Shown piece after piece: positions 33,882 through 43,136 of a stretch of DNA of 64,000 bases. Position 1 is the first letter of the stretch. Each line of letters begins with the position of its first letter. This stretch comes from Pedobacter psychrotolerans (GTDB taxonomy: Bacteria > Bacteroidota > Bacteroidia > Sphingobacteriales > Sphingobacteriaceae). The notes beneath the pieces were generated by a model that was given only the letters and a program-made list of their open reading frames with translations, ran no database searches and was not told the DNA's origin. A program made the translations under genes and the position numbers. The stretch is from positions 1-64,000 of the forward strand of contig NZ_SLWO01000009.1 of assembly GCF_004340665.1 (NCBI RefSeq), written 5' to 3'.

Positions 33882-34550
33882 TTAAATACCAGTTAAGATG
33901 GTAGCAACTATTTTTTTGATGTCATTATCAAATTTATGGGAACCTGGTATTAAAACTTTGTTAAGATTTTTATGGTCTTTAAGTAATTTATAAAAGTCGC
34001 TGTCTTCATCTTTACCAAAAATACAAAGTACGGGCGTAGTATGCTTATATAGCTCAGGAATGGTTTTATATTTCGCCTCGTTGCTGCCGAAGCTCATTAA
34101 ATCGCTTAGTCGAACTACAAAATCTGTTGAGGTAGAAGGCGACAGTAAAACCGATGATTTTAGCTTATTGAACAATTCTTTTGATAACCGCGGAATGGTA
34201 AAGGCAACAGCATCTGCACCAAAAGAATAACCGATAAAAGAAAACTCTTCTTTTCCATAAACTTTAAGGTAATGCTGAATAATTTCAGAAAAATCATGAG
34301 CCGTTTTATCCGGGCTTTTCTGCTCCCCAAAATATTTCCGGCTATCCAGGCTTACGACTGAATAATTTTTCAGAACCAATTCATTAACCAATTTTTGTGA
34401 AAAACTGTTCATACCACCGTCTCCACTAATATAGAACAGCAATTGCTTAGCTTCGCCTTTTCTCGAACTGCTTAATGGATATTTCGACATGTCTTGAGCC
34501 TTCATTAAACCTGGTATAAACAGCAATATAAATAAAGATATAATACGCAT
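33882..34550 (-). CDS. VirJ/AcvB-like alpha/beta hydrolase, paralog 2
   Basis: 222 residues from the ATG at 34550, chosen because it yields a signal peptide (MRIISLFILLFIPGLMKAQ); the upstream in-frame start would overlap the preceding gene. Motifs: F-Y-I-S-G-D-G-G and nucleophile elbow G-Y-S-F-G-A-D, both shared with VirJ/AcvB. AcvB-type proteins hydrolyse lysyl-phosphatidylglycerol in the periplasm. It lies 4 bases from the mprF stop in convergent orientation and 10 bases after its paralog, so a role in removing the MprF product is reasonable. Confidence 0.78.
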   Translation of the reverse strand: MRIISLFILLFIPGLMKAQDMSKYPLSSSRKGEAKQLLFYISGDGGMNSFSQKLVNELVLKNYSVVSLDSRKYFGEQKSPDKTAHDFSEIIQHYLKVYGKEEFSFIGYSFGADAVAFTIPRLSKELFNKLKSSVLLSPSTSTDFVVRLSDLMSFGSNEAKYKTIPELYKHTTPVLCIFGKDEDSDFYKLLKDHKNLNKVLIPGSHKFDNDIKKIVATILTGI

Positions 34551-34560
34551 TTGCAATAGA

Positions 34561-35280
34561 TTACTTTTGGTTAGACAGGATGGAAACAATTTTACCATAA
34601 CTGCTTACTGCATAATGATGATTGCCCTCCAGAGTATCAAGGTGAAAATTAGTAGTGGAAACGTTTTTCAGATGTTTATCATTTTCTTCCACACCATAAA
34701 AGCAATATACCGGGATGGAAATTTTTTGAACTTCCTGATCTACTTTATAGACATAATGATCAGATGAAATATTAGTAAGATCTGAAAAGTGAACAACAAA
34801 ATCTGTTGTAGCGTAAGGGGAGAGCAGTTCTAAGGCCATAACATGTTTTTTAGCACGGTAGGGCAAAAGGTTATAAATGAAGGGGACTACGTCAGCACCA
34901 AAAGAATAACCACATAGATAAATTTGATGGGCATGATACTTAAAAGCATATTTTCGCATCAGTTGTAGAATGTCTTGTTTGGTTTGCTCAGGCGTTTTCT
35001 GTTTCCAAAAATAACTTCTGGCATTAATACCAATCGTTTGAAATCCACTGTCAGCAAACTTAACGGACAAATTATCTTCAAATTTCATCCAGCCACCATC
35101 GCCTGAAAAAAATATCAAAAGCTTTCTGGTAGGTGTTTTTTTTGCAGGGTAAAGAAAAATTGGGAGGTTAAACTCTTTTATTCCCATCGCATTATACTCA
35201 CTGCTTCTATCTCGTTTAAATAATGCACAGCTGCTTAAACAAAAACAAACAGCTAATAATAGAAATAGAATATTTTTCAT
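34561..35280 (-). CDS. VirJ/AcvB-like lipoprotein hydrolase, paralog 1
   Basis: 239 residues. Lipoprotein signal with L-S-S-C (Cys at 18), then the VirJ marks F-F-S-G-D-G-G-W and nucleophile G-Y-S-F-G-A-D, and an acid/His end (G-N-H-H-Y). It is a membrane-anchored periplasmic hydrolase. About one-third of residues are shared with the gene downstream, indicating an old tandem duplication. Known relatives cleave aminoacyl-phosphatidylglycerol. Confidence 0.78.
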   Translation of the reverse strand: MKNILFLLLAVCFCLSSCALFKRDRSSEYNAMGIKEFNLPIFLYPAKKTPTRKLLIFFSGDGGWMKFEDNLSVKFADSGFQTIGINARSYFWKQKTPEQTKQDILQLMRKYAFKYHAHQIYLCGYSFGADVVPFIYNLLPYRAKKHVMALELLSPYATTDFVVHFSDLTNISSDHYVYKVDQEVQKISIPVYCFYGVEENDKHLKNVSTTNFHLDTLEGNHHYAVSSYGKIVSILSNQK

Positions 35281-35284
35281 AACG

Positions 35285-35851
35285 CTAAATGAAAGTAAAA
35301 CCTACCATAAAGGATAAACCATGCGGATTGATATCCAGATCATTGGTGCTCATTTTATAACCTTTAAATCCAAGGCCCAAAAATGTACTTATATTTGAAT
35401 TCCATGCATATTTTGCTCCAAAGCCTGCGTAAACATATAATCCCTGCTCCTTAGTAATTGAAATATTATTGGGCATAATATCTTCAGCGATATGGTATTT
35501 GTTAAATGATATTCCTACAGATGCTTCAGCATAAGGCTTTATTTTTTTTGAATTTCTGAAGTTGTATTTCAGATTTCCAAAAACAGGTATAAAACGAAGT
35601 TGACGAAGCGTATATCCATTATCATGGTGTATTGGCGTAGTAGAATATTCCAATCCTGCTCCTGGTTCCAAACCGTTCTCAAACAAATAATTTACTTTAA
35701 AAGATGGCGCATAAAATAAGTTGCAATGTGTTGATCTCAAAAGTTCAAATGCGGGTGAATAAGTAAATTTTGAGGTATTGATCATTTTATCTTGTGCAAT
35801 CAATAAAAAAGGGGCAAGCAAAAATATTAAGCTAAATTTAAGCGATTTCAT
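35285..35851 (-). CDS. Outer-membrane beta-barrel protein
   Basis: 188 residues with a signal peptide (to L-L-I-A-Q) and alternating aromatic/hydrophobic strands ending in the typical F-T-F-I. Resembles the OmpW/porin-family (Outer membrane protein beta-barrel) 8-stranded proteins common in Bacteroidetes. It is the first gene of a likely minus-strand unit with the two VirJ-like genes (4 bases to the next). Confidence 0.72.
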   Translation of the reverse strand: MKSLKFSLIFLLAPFLLIAQDKMINTSKFTYSPAFELLRSTHCNLFYAPSFKVNYLFENGLEPGAGLEYSTTPIHHDNGYTLRQLRFIPVFGNLKYNFRNSKKIKPYAEASVGISFNKYHIAEDIMPNNISITKEQGLYVYAGFGAKYAWNSNISTFLGLGFKGYKMSTNDLDINPHGLSFMVGFTFI

Positions 35852-35925
35852 GTTAACAAAGTTTTTTCTGCAAACATAATAAATAAGTGTAACAAAAATG
35901 TTATATTAAAATTCAGGTCAAAAAA

Positions 35926-35945
35926 AAGCACCGTTACCGGTGCTT
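35926..35945 (-). terminator. Terminator of the pyrG-yidC unit
   Basis: AAGCACCG-TTAC-CGGTGCTT: a perfect 8-bp stem just past the yidC stop, followed on the minus strand by a T run (TTTTTT). Confidence 0.85.
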
Positions 35946-35949
35946 CTTG

Positions 35950-37752
35950 TTATTTTTTAGCTTGTTGTTGTTGACGCATATAATCGTCTAATCGCTGTTG
36001 AAATTTAGATTTCTTCTTTTTTTCATCTGCAGGCCGTGCCTTATTCTGCTGAATTAAAGCATGAATTTTATCATCATCAACCATTTTACGAATTAAGATC
36101 TGCTGACCGAAAGTCATTAAATTGGCTAAGAAATAATAATAATTTAAACCAGCTGGATAGCTATTTAAAACACCTAGAAAGATTACCGGCATTACATAAC
36201 CAATGTATTTCATTTGACCTGTAGCACCAGAAGTCTGGTTGTTAAAATAAGTCATGATAAGGGTAGAGATGGTCATCAATACGCACATTAAACTTAAGTG
36301 ATCACCAATAAATGGCAATTTAACACCGAATTTAATAAACTCGTCATAAGTTGATAAATCTTTCATCCAAAGGAAACTCTCGCCACGTAATTCAAATAAA
36401 TTAGGGAAGAAGAAGAAGAATGCCATTACTAATGGTAACTGTAGAACCATTGGTAAGCAACCACCTAACGGATTTACTCCGGCTTTTTTATAAAGCTTTA
36501 AATATTCCTGTTGTACAAGCGTTGGATTATCTTCACCAACTTTAGCTTTAATTTCATCCATTTCTGGTTTTAAAACCCTCATTTTAGCCATTGATAAGTA
36601 TGACTTATAAGTAAGTGGTGATAAAGCTACTTTTAATAAGATGGTGAGAACCAGGATAATTAAACCGAAGTTCCAGCCAAAATTATTCAGGAAATTAAAT
36701 ACGGGCAATACAATAAAGCGGTTGATGTATTTTAAAGGCCAGTAACCTAAATCAACTTGCTTTTCTAAATCGTAACCCTGATCTTTTAAAGCAGAAAATT
36801 TATTTGTTCCGAAATAAAAATCCATCTCATATGCCTGATTTGCAGTATGCGCATAAGGCAATTGCATATTGGCATCATAATATTTTACCAATCCTGGTGC
36901 CGTTGGGATTTTTACTTCTAAACTTCCTTTTTCAAATGGTTGTTTAGCAATTAAAGAAGCCGAGAAAAAGTGTTGTTTAAAAGAAAACCATTGAATTTTA
37001 CCTTTCGTTAATTCTTCCTTTTCATCTTTTGAGACACTTAAATGGTCTACATCACCATCTACGTATTTGTAATAAGGTGCAGAATAACGGTGTTCACTTT
37101 CGATAGATTTTTCTTGTTGTAATAGCGTAGTCTGCCAGTTTAAACCAATAGTATTACCTGCAATTACCTGTTGTAGTCCAACCAGATTAATTTTAAAGTT
37201 TACTTTATTACTTAACCCCTTTAAATCGTAAACGTACTCTATGTAGGCATTAGCACCATAGTTGGCACGCATGCTTACCGTATTAGCTGTTTTAGTTGGC
37301 GTAAAGTATAAATCATTGGTATTGATGACTTTTCCTGCAGCATTCAGGTTTAACCCAAATTTATTCTGGTTACCATCAAACAAGATCAATGGCTTTCCGG
37401 CATAGGTTTTTTGACCTTTTATCTGCACGGATGAAATTCGGCCACCTTTATTACTTAAGGTGATTAACAATTTCTCATTTTCTAAGGTAGCGTTGGTCTC
37501 TGTGCCAGTTAAAGCTGTACCGAAAGGGCCTTTTAATGCTAGGGAATCTACAACTGGATTAACTGCAACAGTTTTTGTTGTATCTTTTTGAATTGGGTTT
37601 GCACCAATCTTTTTTAATGAATCGACTCTATTAGTAGAGTCAACTCGAGCTTGTTCTCTTTTTACTTCAGCTTCATTTGGCCTTAAAAAGTAAAATGATC
37701 CTGCTAAAATGATCATGATCAGGAACAATCCTGTAAAGGTATTTCTATCCAT
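35950..37752 (-). CDS. yidC: Membrane protein insertase YidC
   Basis: 600 residues. N-terminal membrane anchor (5-22), large periplasmic beta-super-sandwich domain (about 75-345), then the five-helix YidC/Oxa1 core (about 355-565) containing L-T-Y-K-S-Y-L-S-M-A-K-M-R, with a very basic tail rich in K/Q that can bind ribosomes. The family inserts and folds inner membrane proteins with SecYEG. It follows pyrG by 20 bases on the same strand, a standard Bacteroidetes arrangement. Confidence 0.95.
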   Translation of the reverse strand: MDRNTFTGLFLIMIILAGSFYFLRPNEAEVKREQARVDSTNRVDSLKKIGANPIQKDTTKTVAVNPVVDSLALKGPFGTALTGTETNATLENEKLLITLSNKGGRISSVQIKGQKTYAGKPLILFDGNQNKFGLNLNAAGKVINTNDLYFTPTKTANTVSMRANYGANAYIEYVYDLKGLSNKVNFKINLVGLQQVIAGNTIGLNWQTTLLQQEKSIESEHRYSAPYYKYVDGDVDHLSVSKDEKEELTKGKIQWFSFKQHFFSASLIAKQPFEKGSLEVKIPTAPGLVKYYDANMQLPYAHTANQAYEMDFYFGTNKFSALKDQGYDLEKQVDLGYWPLKYINRFIVLPVFNFLNNFGWNFGLIILVLTILLKVALSPLTYKSYLSMAKMRVLKPEMDEIKAKVGEDNPTLVQQEYLKLYKKAGVNPLGGCLPMVLQLPLVMAFFFFFPNLFELRGESFLWMKDLSTYDEFIKFGVKLPFIGDHLSLMCVLMTISTLIMTYFNNQTSGATGQMKYIGYVMPVIFLGVLNSYPAGLNYYYFLANLMTFGQQILIRKMVDDDKIHALIQQNKARPADEKKKKSKFQQRLDDYMRQQQQAKK

Positions 37753-37772
37753 TATTCGTGTTTGTACTGCTT

Positions 37773-39389
37773 TTAATTCGTTTTCTTTTTCGCATACTCC
37801 ATTGCAGCGGCGACAAATTTAACAAAAAGTGGGTGAGGATTAGCAACTGTTGATTTTAATTCTGGGTGAAATTGTCCACCAATGAAAAATGGATGGTTTT
37901 TTAACTCCACAATTTCTACTAAATTGGTTTGTGGATTAATGCCAGAAGCAATCATACCCGCATCCTCATATTGTTTTAAGTATTTACTGTTAAATTCAAA
38001 GCGGTGGCGGTGACGTTCATTAATGTGCGCTTTTCCATAGATACCAAAGGCTTTGGTGCCTTTTTTAATATCGCATGGATAAGAACCCAAACGCATGGTA
38101 CCACCCATGTTTACGATGCTTTTTTGCTCTTCCATCATATTAATTACCGGATGTGCAGTTTCAGTATCAATTTCGGTAGTATGCGCACCTTTAAGGCCTA
38201 AAACATTACGGCCGTACTCAATCACAGCACATTGCATGCCCAGGCAAATGCCGAAAAATGGAATATTGTTTTCGCGAACATATTTAATGGTATCTATTTT
38301 ACCTTCAATACCACGACTTCCAAAGCCGGGTGCTACCAGTACTCCTTGCAGGTGACCGAGTTTCTCTTGTACATTATCAGGGAAGATACTTTCTGACGGA
38401 ATATATTCTACCCGAACTTTACATTCATTTTTTGACCCAGCATGAATGAAAGATTCTATAATTGATTTGTATGCATCCGGTAACTCTACGTATTTGCCAA
38501 CTAAACCAATTTTTACTTCAGCTGTAGGATTTTTCAAACGACCAAGAAAATCTTTCCAGCTTTCCATATCCGGATCATTTTTAGTCGGTAATTTTAATTT
38601 TGCAAGAACCGTTTTATCTAATTGTTCTTTTAGCATCAACAAAGGCACATCATATATAGTTGATGCATCCATCGATTCGACTACTGCATTGATGTTAACG
38701 TTACAAAATAATGCGATTTTTTTTCTGATTTCAGGACTGATGTGGTGTTCGGTACGGCAAACCAATATATCTGGCTGTATTCCGTATTCCAATAAAGCTT
38801 TAACAGAGTGTTGCGTAGGTTTTGTTTTTAATTCACCAGCAGCAGCTAAATAAGGCACCAGGGTTAAATGGATTACGATGGCATTGGTACTACCTTCTTC
38901 CCATTTAAACTGACGAACAGCCTCAATAAATGGAAGAGATTCAATATCTCCAACGGTACCACCCAATTCGGTAATCACGATATCATATTCACCACTATCA
39001 CCTAAAATACGCATGTTGCGTTTAATTTCATCAGTGATGTGTGGTACAACCTGAACGGTTTTGCCTAAATATTCACCCTTACGTTCTTTGCTGATTACGT
39101 TTTGGTAAATACGACCAGTAGTTATATTATTTGCCTGAGAGGTAGGAACATTTAAAAAACGTTCATAGTGACCAAGATCTAAATCAGTTTCAGCTCCATC
39201 TTCAGTAACAAAGCATTCACCATGCTCATATGGATTTAAAGTTCCTGGATCGATGTTAATATAAGGATCGAATTTCTGAATGGTTACACGGTAGCCGCGT
39301 GCCTGTAAAAGTTTAGCTAAAGATGCGGAAATAATGCCCTTACCCAAAGAGGAAGTCACACCACCCGTAACAAAAATATACTTAGTCAT
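37773..39389 (-). CDS. pyrG: CTP synthase
   Basis: 538 residues. The N-terminal synthetase domain begins MTKYIFVTGGVTSSLGKGI, with the UTP/ATP site G-G-T-V-G-D-I-E-S. The C-terminal class I glutamine amidotransferase (about 290-535) has nucleophile C382 in G-I-C-L-G-M-Q and the H-P-E dyad in F-H-P-E-L. Makes CTP from UTP, ATP and glutamine; essential. Upstream (39390-39632) are 243 gene-free bases that must hold its promoter. Confidence 0.97.
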   Translation of the reverse strand: MTKYIFVTGGVTSSLGKGIISASLAKLLQARGYRVTIQKFDPYINIDPGTLNPYEHGECFVTEDGAETDLDLGHYERFLNVPTSQANNITTGRIYQNVISKERKGEYLGKTVQVVPHITDEIKRNMRILGDSGEYDIVITELGGTVGDIESLPFIEAVRQFKWEEGSTNAIVIHLTLVPYLAAAGELKTKPTQHSVKALLEYGIQPDILVCRTEHHISPEIRKKIALFCNVNINAVVESMDASTIYDVPLLMLKEQLDKTVLAKLKLPTKNDPDMESWKDFLGRLKNPTAEVKIGLVGKYVELPDAYKSIIESFIHAGSKNECKVRVEYIPSESIFPDNVQEKLGHLQGVLVAPGFGSRGIEGKIDTIKYVRENNIPFFGICLGMQCAVIEYGRNVLGLKGAHTTEIDTETAHPVINMMEEQKSIVNMGGTMRLGSYPCDIKKGTKAFGIYGKAHINERHRHRFEFNSKYLKQYEDAGMIASGINPQTNLVEIVELKNHPFFIGGQFHPELKSTVANPHPLFVKFVAAAMEYAKKKTN

Positions 39390-39632
39390 GTTTGTGGTTT
39401 TTTACAGCAGATATAAAAAATTGCTGCTTTTTGTACGGGATACAAAGGTACGAAAATTACTCGTTTCAAACATTTTAAAATGAAGATAATTGAAATATGA
39501 TAAAGCAATGTAAATCAGAAAATTATCAGATTCTATATTATTTGCGTCAAACATTTCATCTGCTAATAAAACAAAAAGCTTAAACATATTGCTAGATTTA
39601 AGCTTAATTATAATATTTATCAGCAGTAGAGA

Positions 39633-40109
39633 CTAAGAAAATTCAAGATATTTCTCATCAATCAATGAAAGCATTTCTTCTGCTAAATAATCCGTGAATC
39701 CAACAGAAGCGCTCGTTTGAATTAATCTTGATTTTAAAAATTCCGGAAGCGCGTTTAGCGATTTATCGTCATCTAAAATAATAAAATGATCTCTGGATGT
39801 ATCCAGATTAAACCATTCTAAAATTTCTCCCTTACGATCTAAATTTTTCACATTATCAGGAAGACGGCTGATTTTATTCAGATTAATATTTCTTATTTTA
39901 AAAATGCTGAGCCACTCGTTTAACGTAAATTTAAATTTATGTGATGTGGTGAGCACAACCTCTAATTCTGTGTGGGAAAGTACCTTATTTAGCGCTGCAA
40001 TTGCTTTAGTATTAAACTCAGTAAACCCGTCCGATAAAATCTCAGGTCTTCTCCATGAGTTTGCAGGCACCATTACACCATCTATGTCTAACAATAAAAG
40101 CATAAACAA
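39633..40109 (-). CDS. HAD-like protein (HAD_SAK type)
   Basis: 158 residues. Begins with L-L-L-D-I-D-G-V-M (HAD motif I, D-x-D-G-V), then T-T-S-H-K (motif II-like) and I-I-L-D-D-D-K-S (motif IV-like), so the HAD phosphatase fold seems intact. Similar stand-alone domains are described as part of the Swiss-Army-knife RNA repair proteins (HAD_SAK). It lies 10 bases after the ParB/Srx-like gene and the two are probably one unit. Confidence 0.7.
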   Translation of the reverse strand: MFMLLLLDIDGVMVPANSWRRPEILSDGFTEFNTKAIAALNKVLSHTELEVVLTTSHKFKFTLNEWLSIFKIRNINLNKISRLPDNVKNLDRKGEILEWFNLDTSRDHFIILDDDKSLNALPEFLKSRLIQTSASVGFTDYLAEEMLSLIDEKYLEFS

Positions 40110-40119
40110 ATTTATGTAT

Positions 40120-40503
40120 TTATTTTGTTATTTCAATAATTTTATTAAAAGGGATATTATTAAAATCCGCATCAAGTTTATTAAGGAATTTAATTTTACT
40201 TTTCGTATCCCATTCTTCGTCAACAAATTCTACATCCGTCCACTCATATTCTAATGTGGCAAGTGTTCTATAAGATGGCACGCTACCAAGTTTGATATTT
40301 GCTAAAAGTGAACTGATATAGCGATGGTGACCATCAATAATTAAATGATCACATATTTTAATGTCATCAAATTTAATATCATTAATCATTTTTCTATAAA
40401 TCCTATTAATTATTGGTATCGACAGTTTTGCATGGGATGAATGTAAATTTGCTCTTCCTTCTCTTATAAGGTTTAAAATAATTTCATTTGTAATTTGCTC
40501 CAT
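40120..40503 (-). CDS. ParB/sulfiredoxin-like domain protein
   Basis: 127 residues from the ATG at 40503; a longer reading from 40524 adds a doubtful leader. Centre motif L-I-I-D-G-H-H-R-Y-I-S-S-L-L-A is that of the ParB/Srx fold (D/N-G-x-H-R), found in plasmid partition proteins, nucleases and sulfiredoxins. No DNA-binding HTH follows, so it is not a classic ParB. Function unknown; acts with the HAD gene downstream. Confidence 0.6.
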   Translation of the reverse strand: MEQITNEIILNLIREGRANLHSSHAKLSIPIINRIYRKMINDIKFDDIKICDHLIIDGHHRYISSLLANIKLGSVPSYRTLATLEYEWTDVEFVDEEWDTKSKIKFLNKLDADFNNIPFNKIIEITK

Positions 40504-40643
40504 AGTAATAAGTTCGAATAACAATTACAGTGGAATGTGATCAATAGGAGGGAAGAATAGTAGAACGAGATATAAAATATCGGTCTGAATCAAAAGATAC
40601 TAAAGAAACAGATATCAGGTTAACTTTGTGAACGACATTTTCA

Positions 40644-41183
40644 CTAACAACAATTATAGTAAACCTTAACTTTTTGTTCTTTTTCACTCCAAGCAATATA
40701 AAGGTTGTTTTCTTTACCCAACCGGTATTTAAAGCCATTTAATCTTGATTTTTTAAGCTCCTCATAAAATGCCTTATCAGGAACATAATTATCTGGTTTG
40801 TCAGACGGCATAACCGCAGGTTCTAGAAAATTATCTTCTAAGAAAAAATTATCTGCAATGGTTTTTAAAAAAGCAATCTGATCCTTTTCCTTTGATAAAT
40901 CTACATTTGGATCAGTGCTTCCTAATAAATCAGTGCCTTTAAGTTTAACATTATAAATTTCCTTGCCATCGGCCTTTTTGATGTTAAAAATCAGCATAAT
41001 ATTTTCCGGTCTTCTACCAGTTAATTCAATTTTGAAAGTATCCTGAGTGTTCAAATCAGAGAATGATTTGGTGATCTGCTGATTAACATTCTTAAAATTA
41101 ATAGCATTATTTTTAGCCTTATCGCCCGGTTGGCAAGCCACAAATAAGGTACTGATGGTGATTAAGAGCAATAATTTTCTCAT
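40644..41183 (-). CDS. Small lipoprotein of unknown function
   Basis: 179 residues. Signal with lipobox L-F-V-A-C (Cys at 17). The mature part is Lys/Asp-rich with no recognised domain. No partner evident. 290 gene-free bases lie between this gene's start and the GNAT gene (41184-41473), with nothing recognisable in them. Confidence 0.6.
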   Translation of the reverse strand: MRKLLLLITISTLFVACQPGDKAKNNAINFKNVNQQITKSFSDLNTQDTFKIELTGRRPENIMLIFNIKKADGKEIYNVKLKGTDLLGSTDPNVDLSKEKDQIAFLKTIADNFFLEDNFLEPAVMPSDKPDNYVPDKAFYEELKKSRLNGFKYRLGKENNLYIAWSEKEQKVKVYYNCC

Positions 41184-41473
41184 TCCCGAAAATACAAATT
41201 TAAAACTTCTGTTAAATCATAAATCATCATTTGCCACCTAATTAATTGACCAATAAGACCATACAATTATTTTCATTTCAATTTATGAAATAATAACTGA
41301 CAATATTAAATTTGCGTAACTCAGCCATGGCAAGCAGTTGATGATTTTTACAGATTGAACAATATATCATTACAAATAGCTTTCAATGATATTAGCCAAA
41401 AAGGAAAAAACCTGGTAGAAGCCATCTGCAAATGGCGCATTTTTATCAGCTTAAAATTTTATTAAAATAAAGA

Positions 41474-41968
41474 ATGAACGAGCATAAAGAGCTAGACAAT
41501 TTAAAATTTGAAATTGTTGATTATACATCTGCCTACCAGGAAGCATTTAAATCATTAAATGAGGAATGGATTTCTGCCCATTTTACCATGGAAGATTCTG
41601 ATTACAAAGCGCTGGATCATCCACAAAGCTATATATTAGATAAGGGTGGTTGTGTTTTAGTGGCACTTTACAATGGAGCGCCTCTAGGTGTTTGTGCTTT
41701 AATTAAAATGAACGACGGGGAATATGATTTTGAACTGGCTAAAATGGCGGTTGCACCGGAGGCACAAGGTAAAAATATCGGCTTCCTTCTGGCTTCTGCC
41801 ATAATAGAAAAAGCAAAATCATTACATGCATCAAAAATTTACCTGGAAAGTAATACGGTTTTGAAACCAGCTATCAATCTTTACTATAAACTTGGGTTTA
41901 AAAAAGTAGTTGGCAAGCCTACGCCATATGCCCGGTGTAATATTCAGATGGAACTGGTTTTACAATAA
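41474..41968 (+). CDS. GNAT-family N-acetyltransferase
   Basis: 164 residues. The acetyl-CoA pyrophosphate loop M-A-V-A-P-E-A-Q-G-K-N-I-G is the core GNAT motif A, followed by the motif B region L-Y-Y-K-L-G-F-K-K. Substrate unknown. It is flanked by opposite-strand genes and stands alone. Confidence 0.85.
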   Translation: MNEHKELDNLKFEIVDYTSAYQEAFKSLNEEWISAHFTMEDSDYKALDHPQSYILDKGGCVLVALYNGAPLGVCALIKMNDGEYDFELAKMAVAPEAQGKNIGFLLASAIIEKAKSLHASKIYLESNTVLKPAINLYYKLGFKKVVGKPTPYARCNIQMELVLQ

Positions 41969-42077
41969 AATCACTGCAGATCAGAGGATGTGTTAGTTTG
42001 GTTGTAAAAGTCTTTAAACACAGATAAAATGCAACTAAGCCATATCCGATCTTAACCTGCAAATCTGCGGTTAATGA

Positions 42078-42866
42078 TCAGTCTAGTTTCAGAGCCTCTA
42101 ATAGCTTATTTAACTTCAATAAATCCTCAGGTGTATCGATAGCAACCGTTTCTAAATCAGTTACTTTTGTTTGGATGTAAAAACCATTTTCAATCCAGCG
42201 AAGTTGCTCTAAACTTTCGGCAATTTCTAAGGCCGACTGTGGTAATTTTGTAATCGCCTTTAAGGATTCTGTTCTATAGCCGTAAATGCCAATGTGTTTG
42301 TAAAACTGATGTTTTTCTGCCCAAACGCCAGGTTCTCCATTTCTAATAAATGGAATCGGACTCCGGCTGAAATACATGGCTCGTCCATTGATATCTATCA
42401 CCACTTTCGGGCTATTGGGATTATAAATACTTTCTTGACTTTGAATAGGTTTAATTAAAGTTGCCAATTCCACCTTATCTTCTGCAAAGCAACTTGCCAG
42501 CAAATTGATTTGTGCAGGTTCGATAAAAGGTTCGTCACCTTGAATATTGATTACTATATCAAATTCCGGCAATTGCTCAATTACTTCTGCGCATCTATCC
42601 GTTCCACTTTGATGATGTGCGGCCGTAAACACAAACTCACCTCCAAATTTTTCAACTTCAGCCGCAATTCGCTGATCATCAGTAGCAATTACAACCTTCG
42701 ATAAACTTTTGGCTTTCAAAGCTTGTTCGTAAACCCGTTGAATCATACTCTTGCCAGCGATATCAACCAGCGGTTTGCCAGGAAAACGGGTAGAGGCATA
42801 GCGAGCCGGGATAATTCCAATTATCTGCGAATTTTCAGAGTTAAACCTCGAATTTCTATCGTTCAT
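42078..42866 (-). CDS. kdsB: 3-deoxy-manno-octulosonate cytidylyltransferase
   Basis: 262 residues. N-terminal nucleotidyltransferase signature I-P-A-R-Y-A-S-T-R-F-P-G-K-P-L, then A-T-D-D, G-D-E-P-F-I and S-R-S-P-I-P, all typical for KdsB. It activates Kdo with CTP for lipopolysaccharide inner core assembly in the cytoplasm. The start MNDRNSRFNSEN adds a short tail before the usual M-x-I-I-G-I-I-P core. A 66-residue gene ends 3 bases before its start. Confidence 0.93.
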   Translation of the reverse strand: MNDRNSRFNSENSQIIGIIPARYASTRFPGKPLVDIAGKSMIQRVYEQALKAKSLSKVVIATDDQRIAAEVEKFGGEFVFTAAHHQSGTDRCAEVIEQLPEFDIVINIQGDEPFIEPAQINLLASCFAEDKVELATLIKPIQSQESIYNPNSPKVVIDINGRAMYFSRSPIPFIRNGEPGVWAEKHQFYKHIGIYGYRTESLKAITKLPQSALEIAESLEQLRWIENGFYIQTKVTDLETVAIDTPEDLLKLNKLLEALKLD

Positions 42867-42869
42867 AAA

Positions 42870-43070
42870 TTAGGCTAGATAGATTTTATAATATATAAAT
42901 GCAAAGATAAGCGTCATAATAAAATAAGAAGCTGGATGAGCAAAATTCAATGTCCAGCCTAATAGTTTAATCCGTTTAGGCACAAATAACCGCTTATCAC
43001 TGGAGTTGAAATAAAGAAAGTATAGCTTCCAGTTTGATTCGTGATCATGTTTAAAATCTTCTTTCATCAT
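42870..43070 (-). CDS. Small membrane protein (DUF5808-like)
   Basis: 66 residues: N-W-K-L-Y-F-L-Y-F-N-S-S-D-K-R-L-F-V-P-K-R followed by G-W-T-L-N-F-A-H-P, then one membrane helix at the C-terminus. This pattern fits the DUF5808 domain. It lies directly upstream of kdsB and may be co-transcribed. Confidence 0.6.
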   Translation of the reverse strand: MMKEDFKHDHESNWKLYFLYFNSSDKRLFVPKRIKLLGWTLNFAHPASYFIMTLIFAFIYYKIYLA

Positions 43071-43136
43071 TATAGAATATAGTTTTAAACTTTCTGATAC
43101 ACCTTTTTTTAGCTCCCCTTTTAGGAGGCTCTGTGG

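Noticed and set aside
34551..34598. Longer N-terminus for the second VirJ-like gene
   Set aside because: It overlaps the previous gene by 38 bases and hides the signal peptide that starts at 34550.
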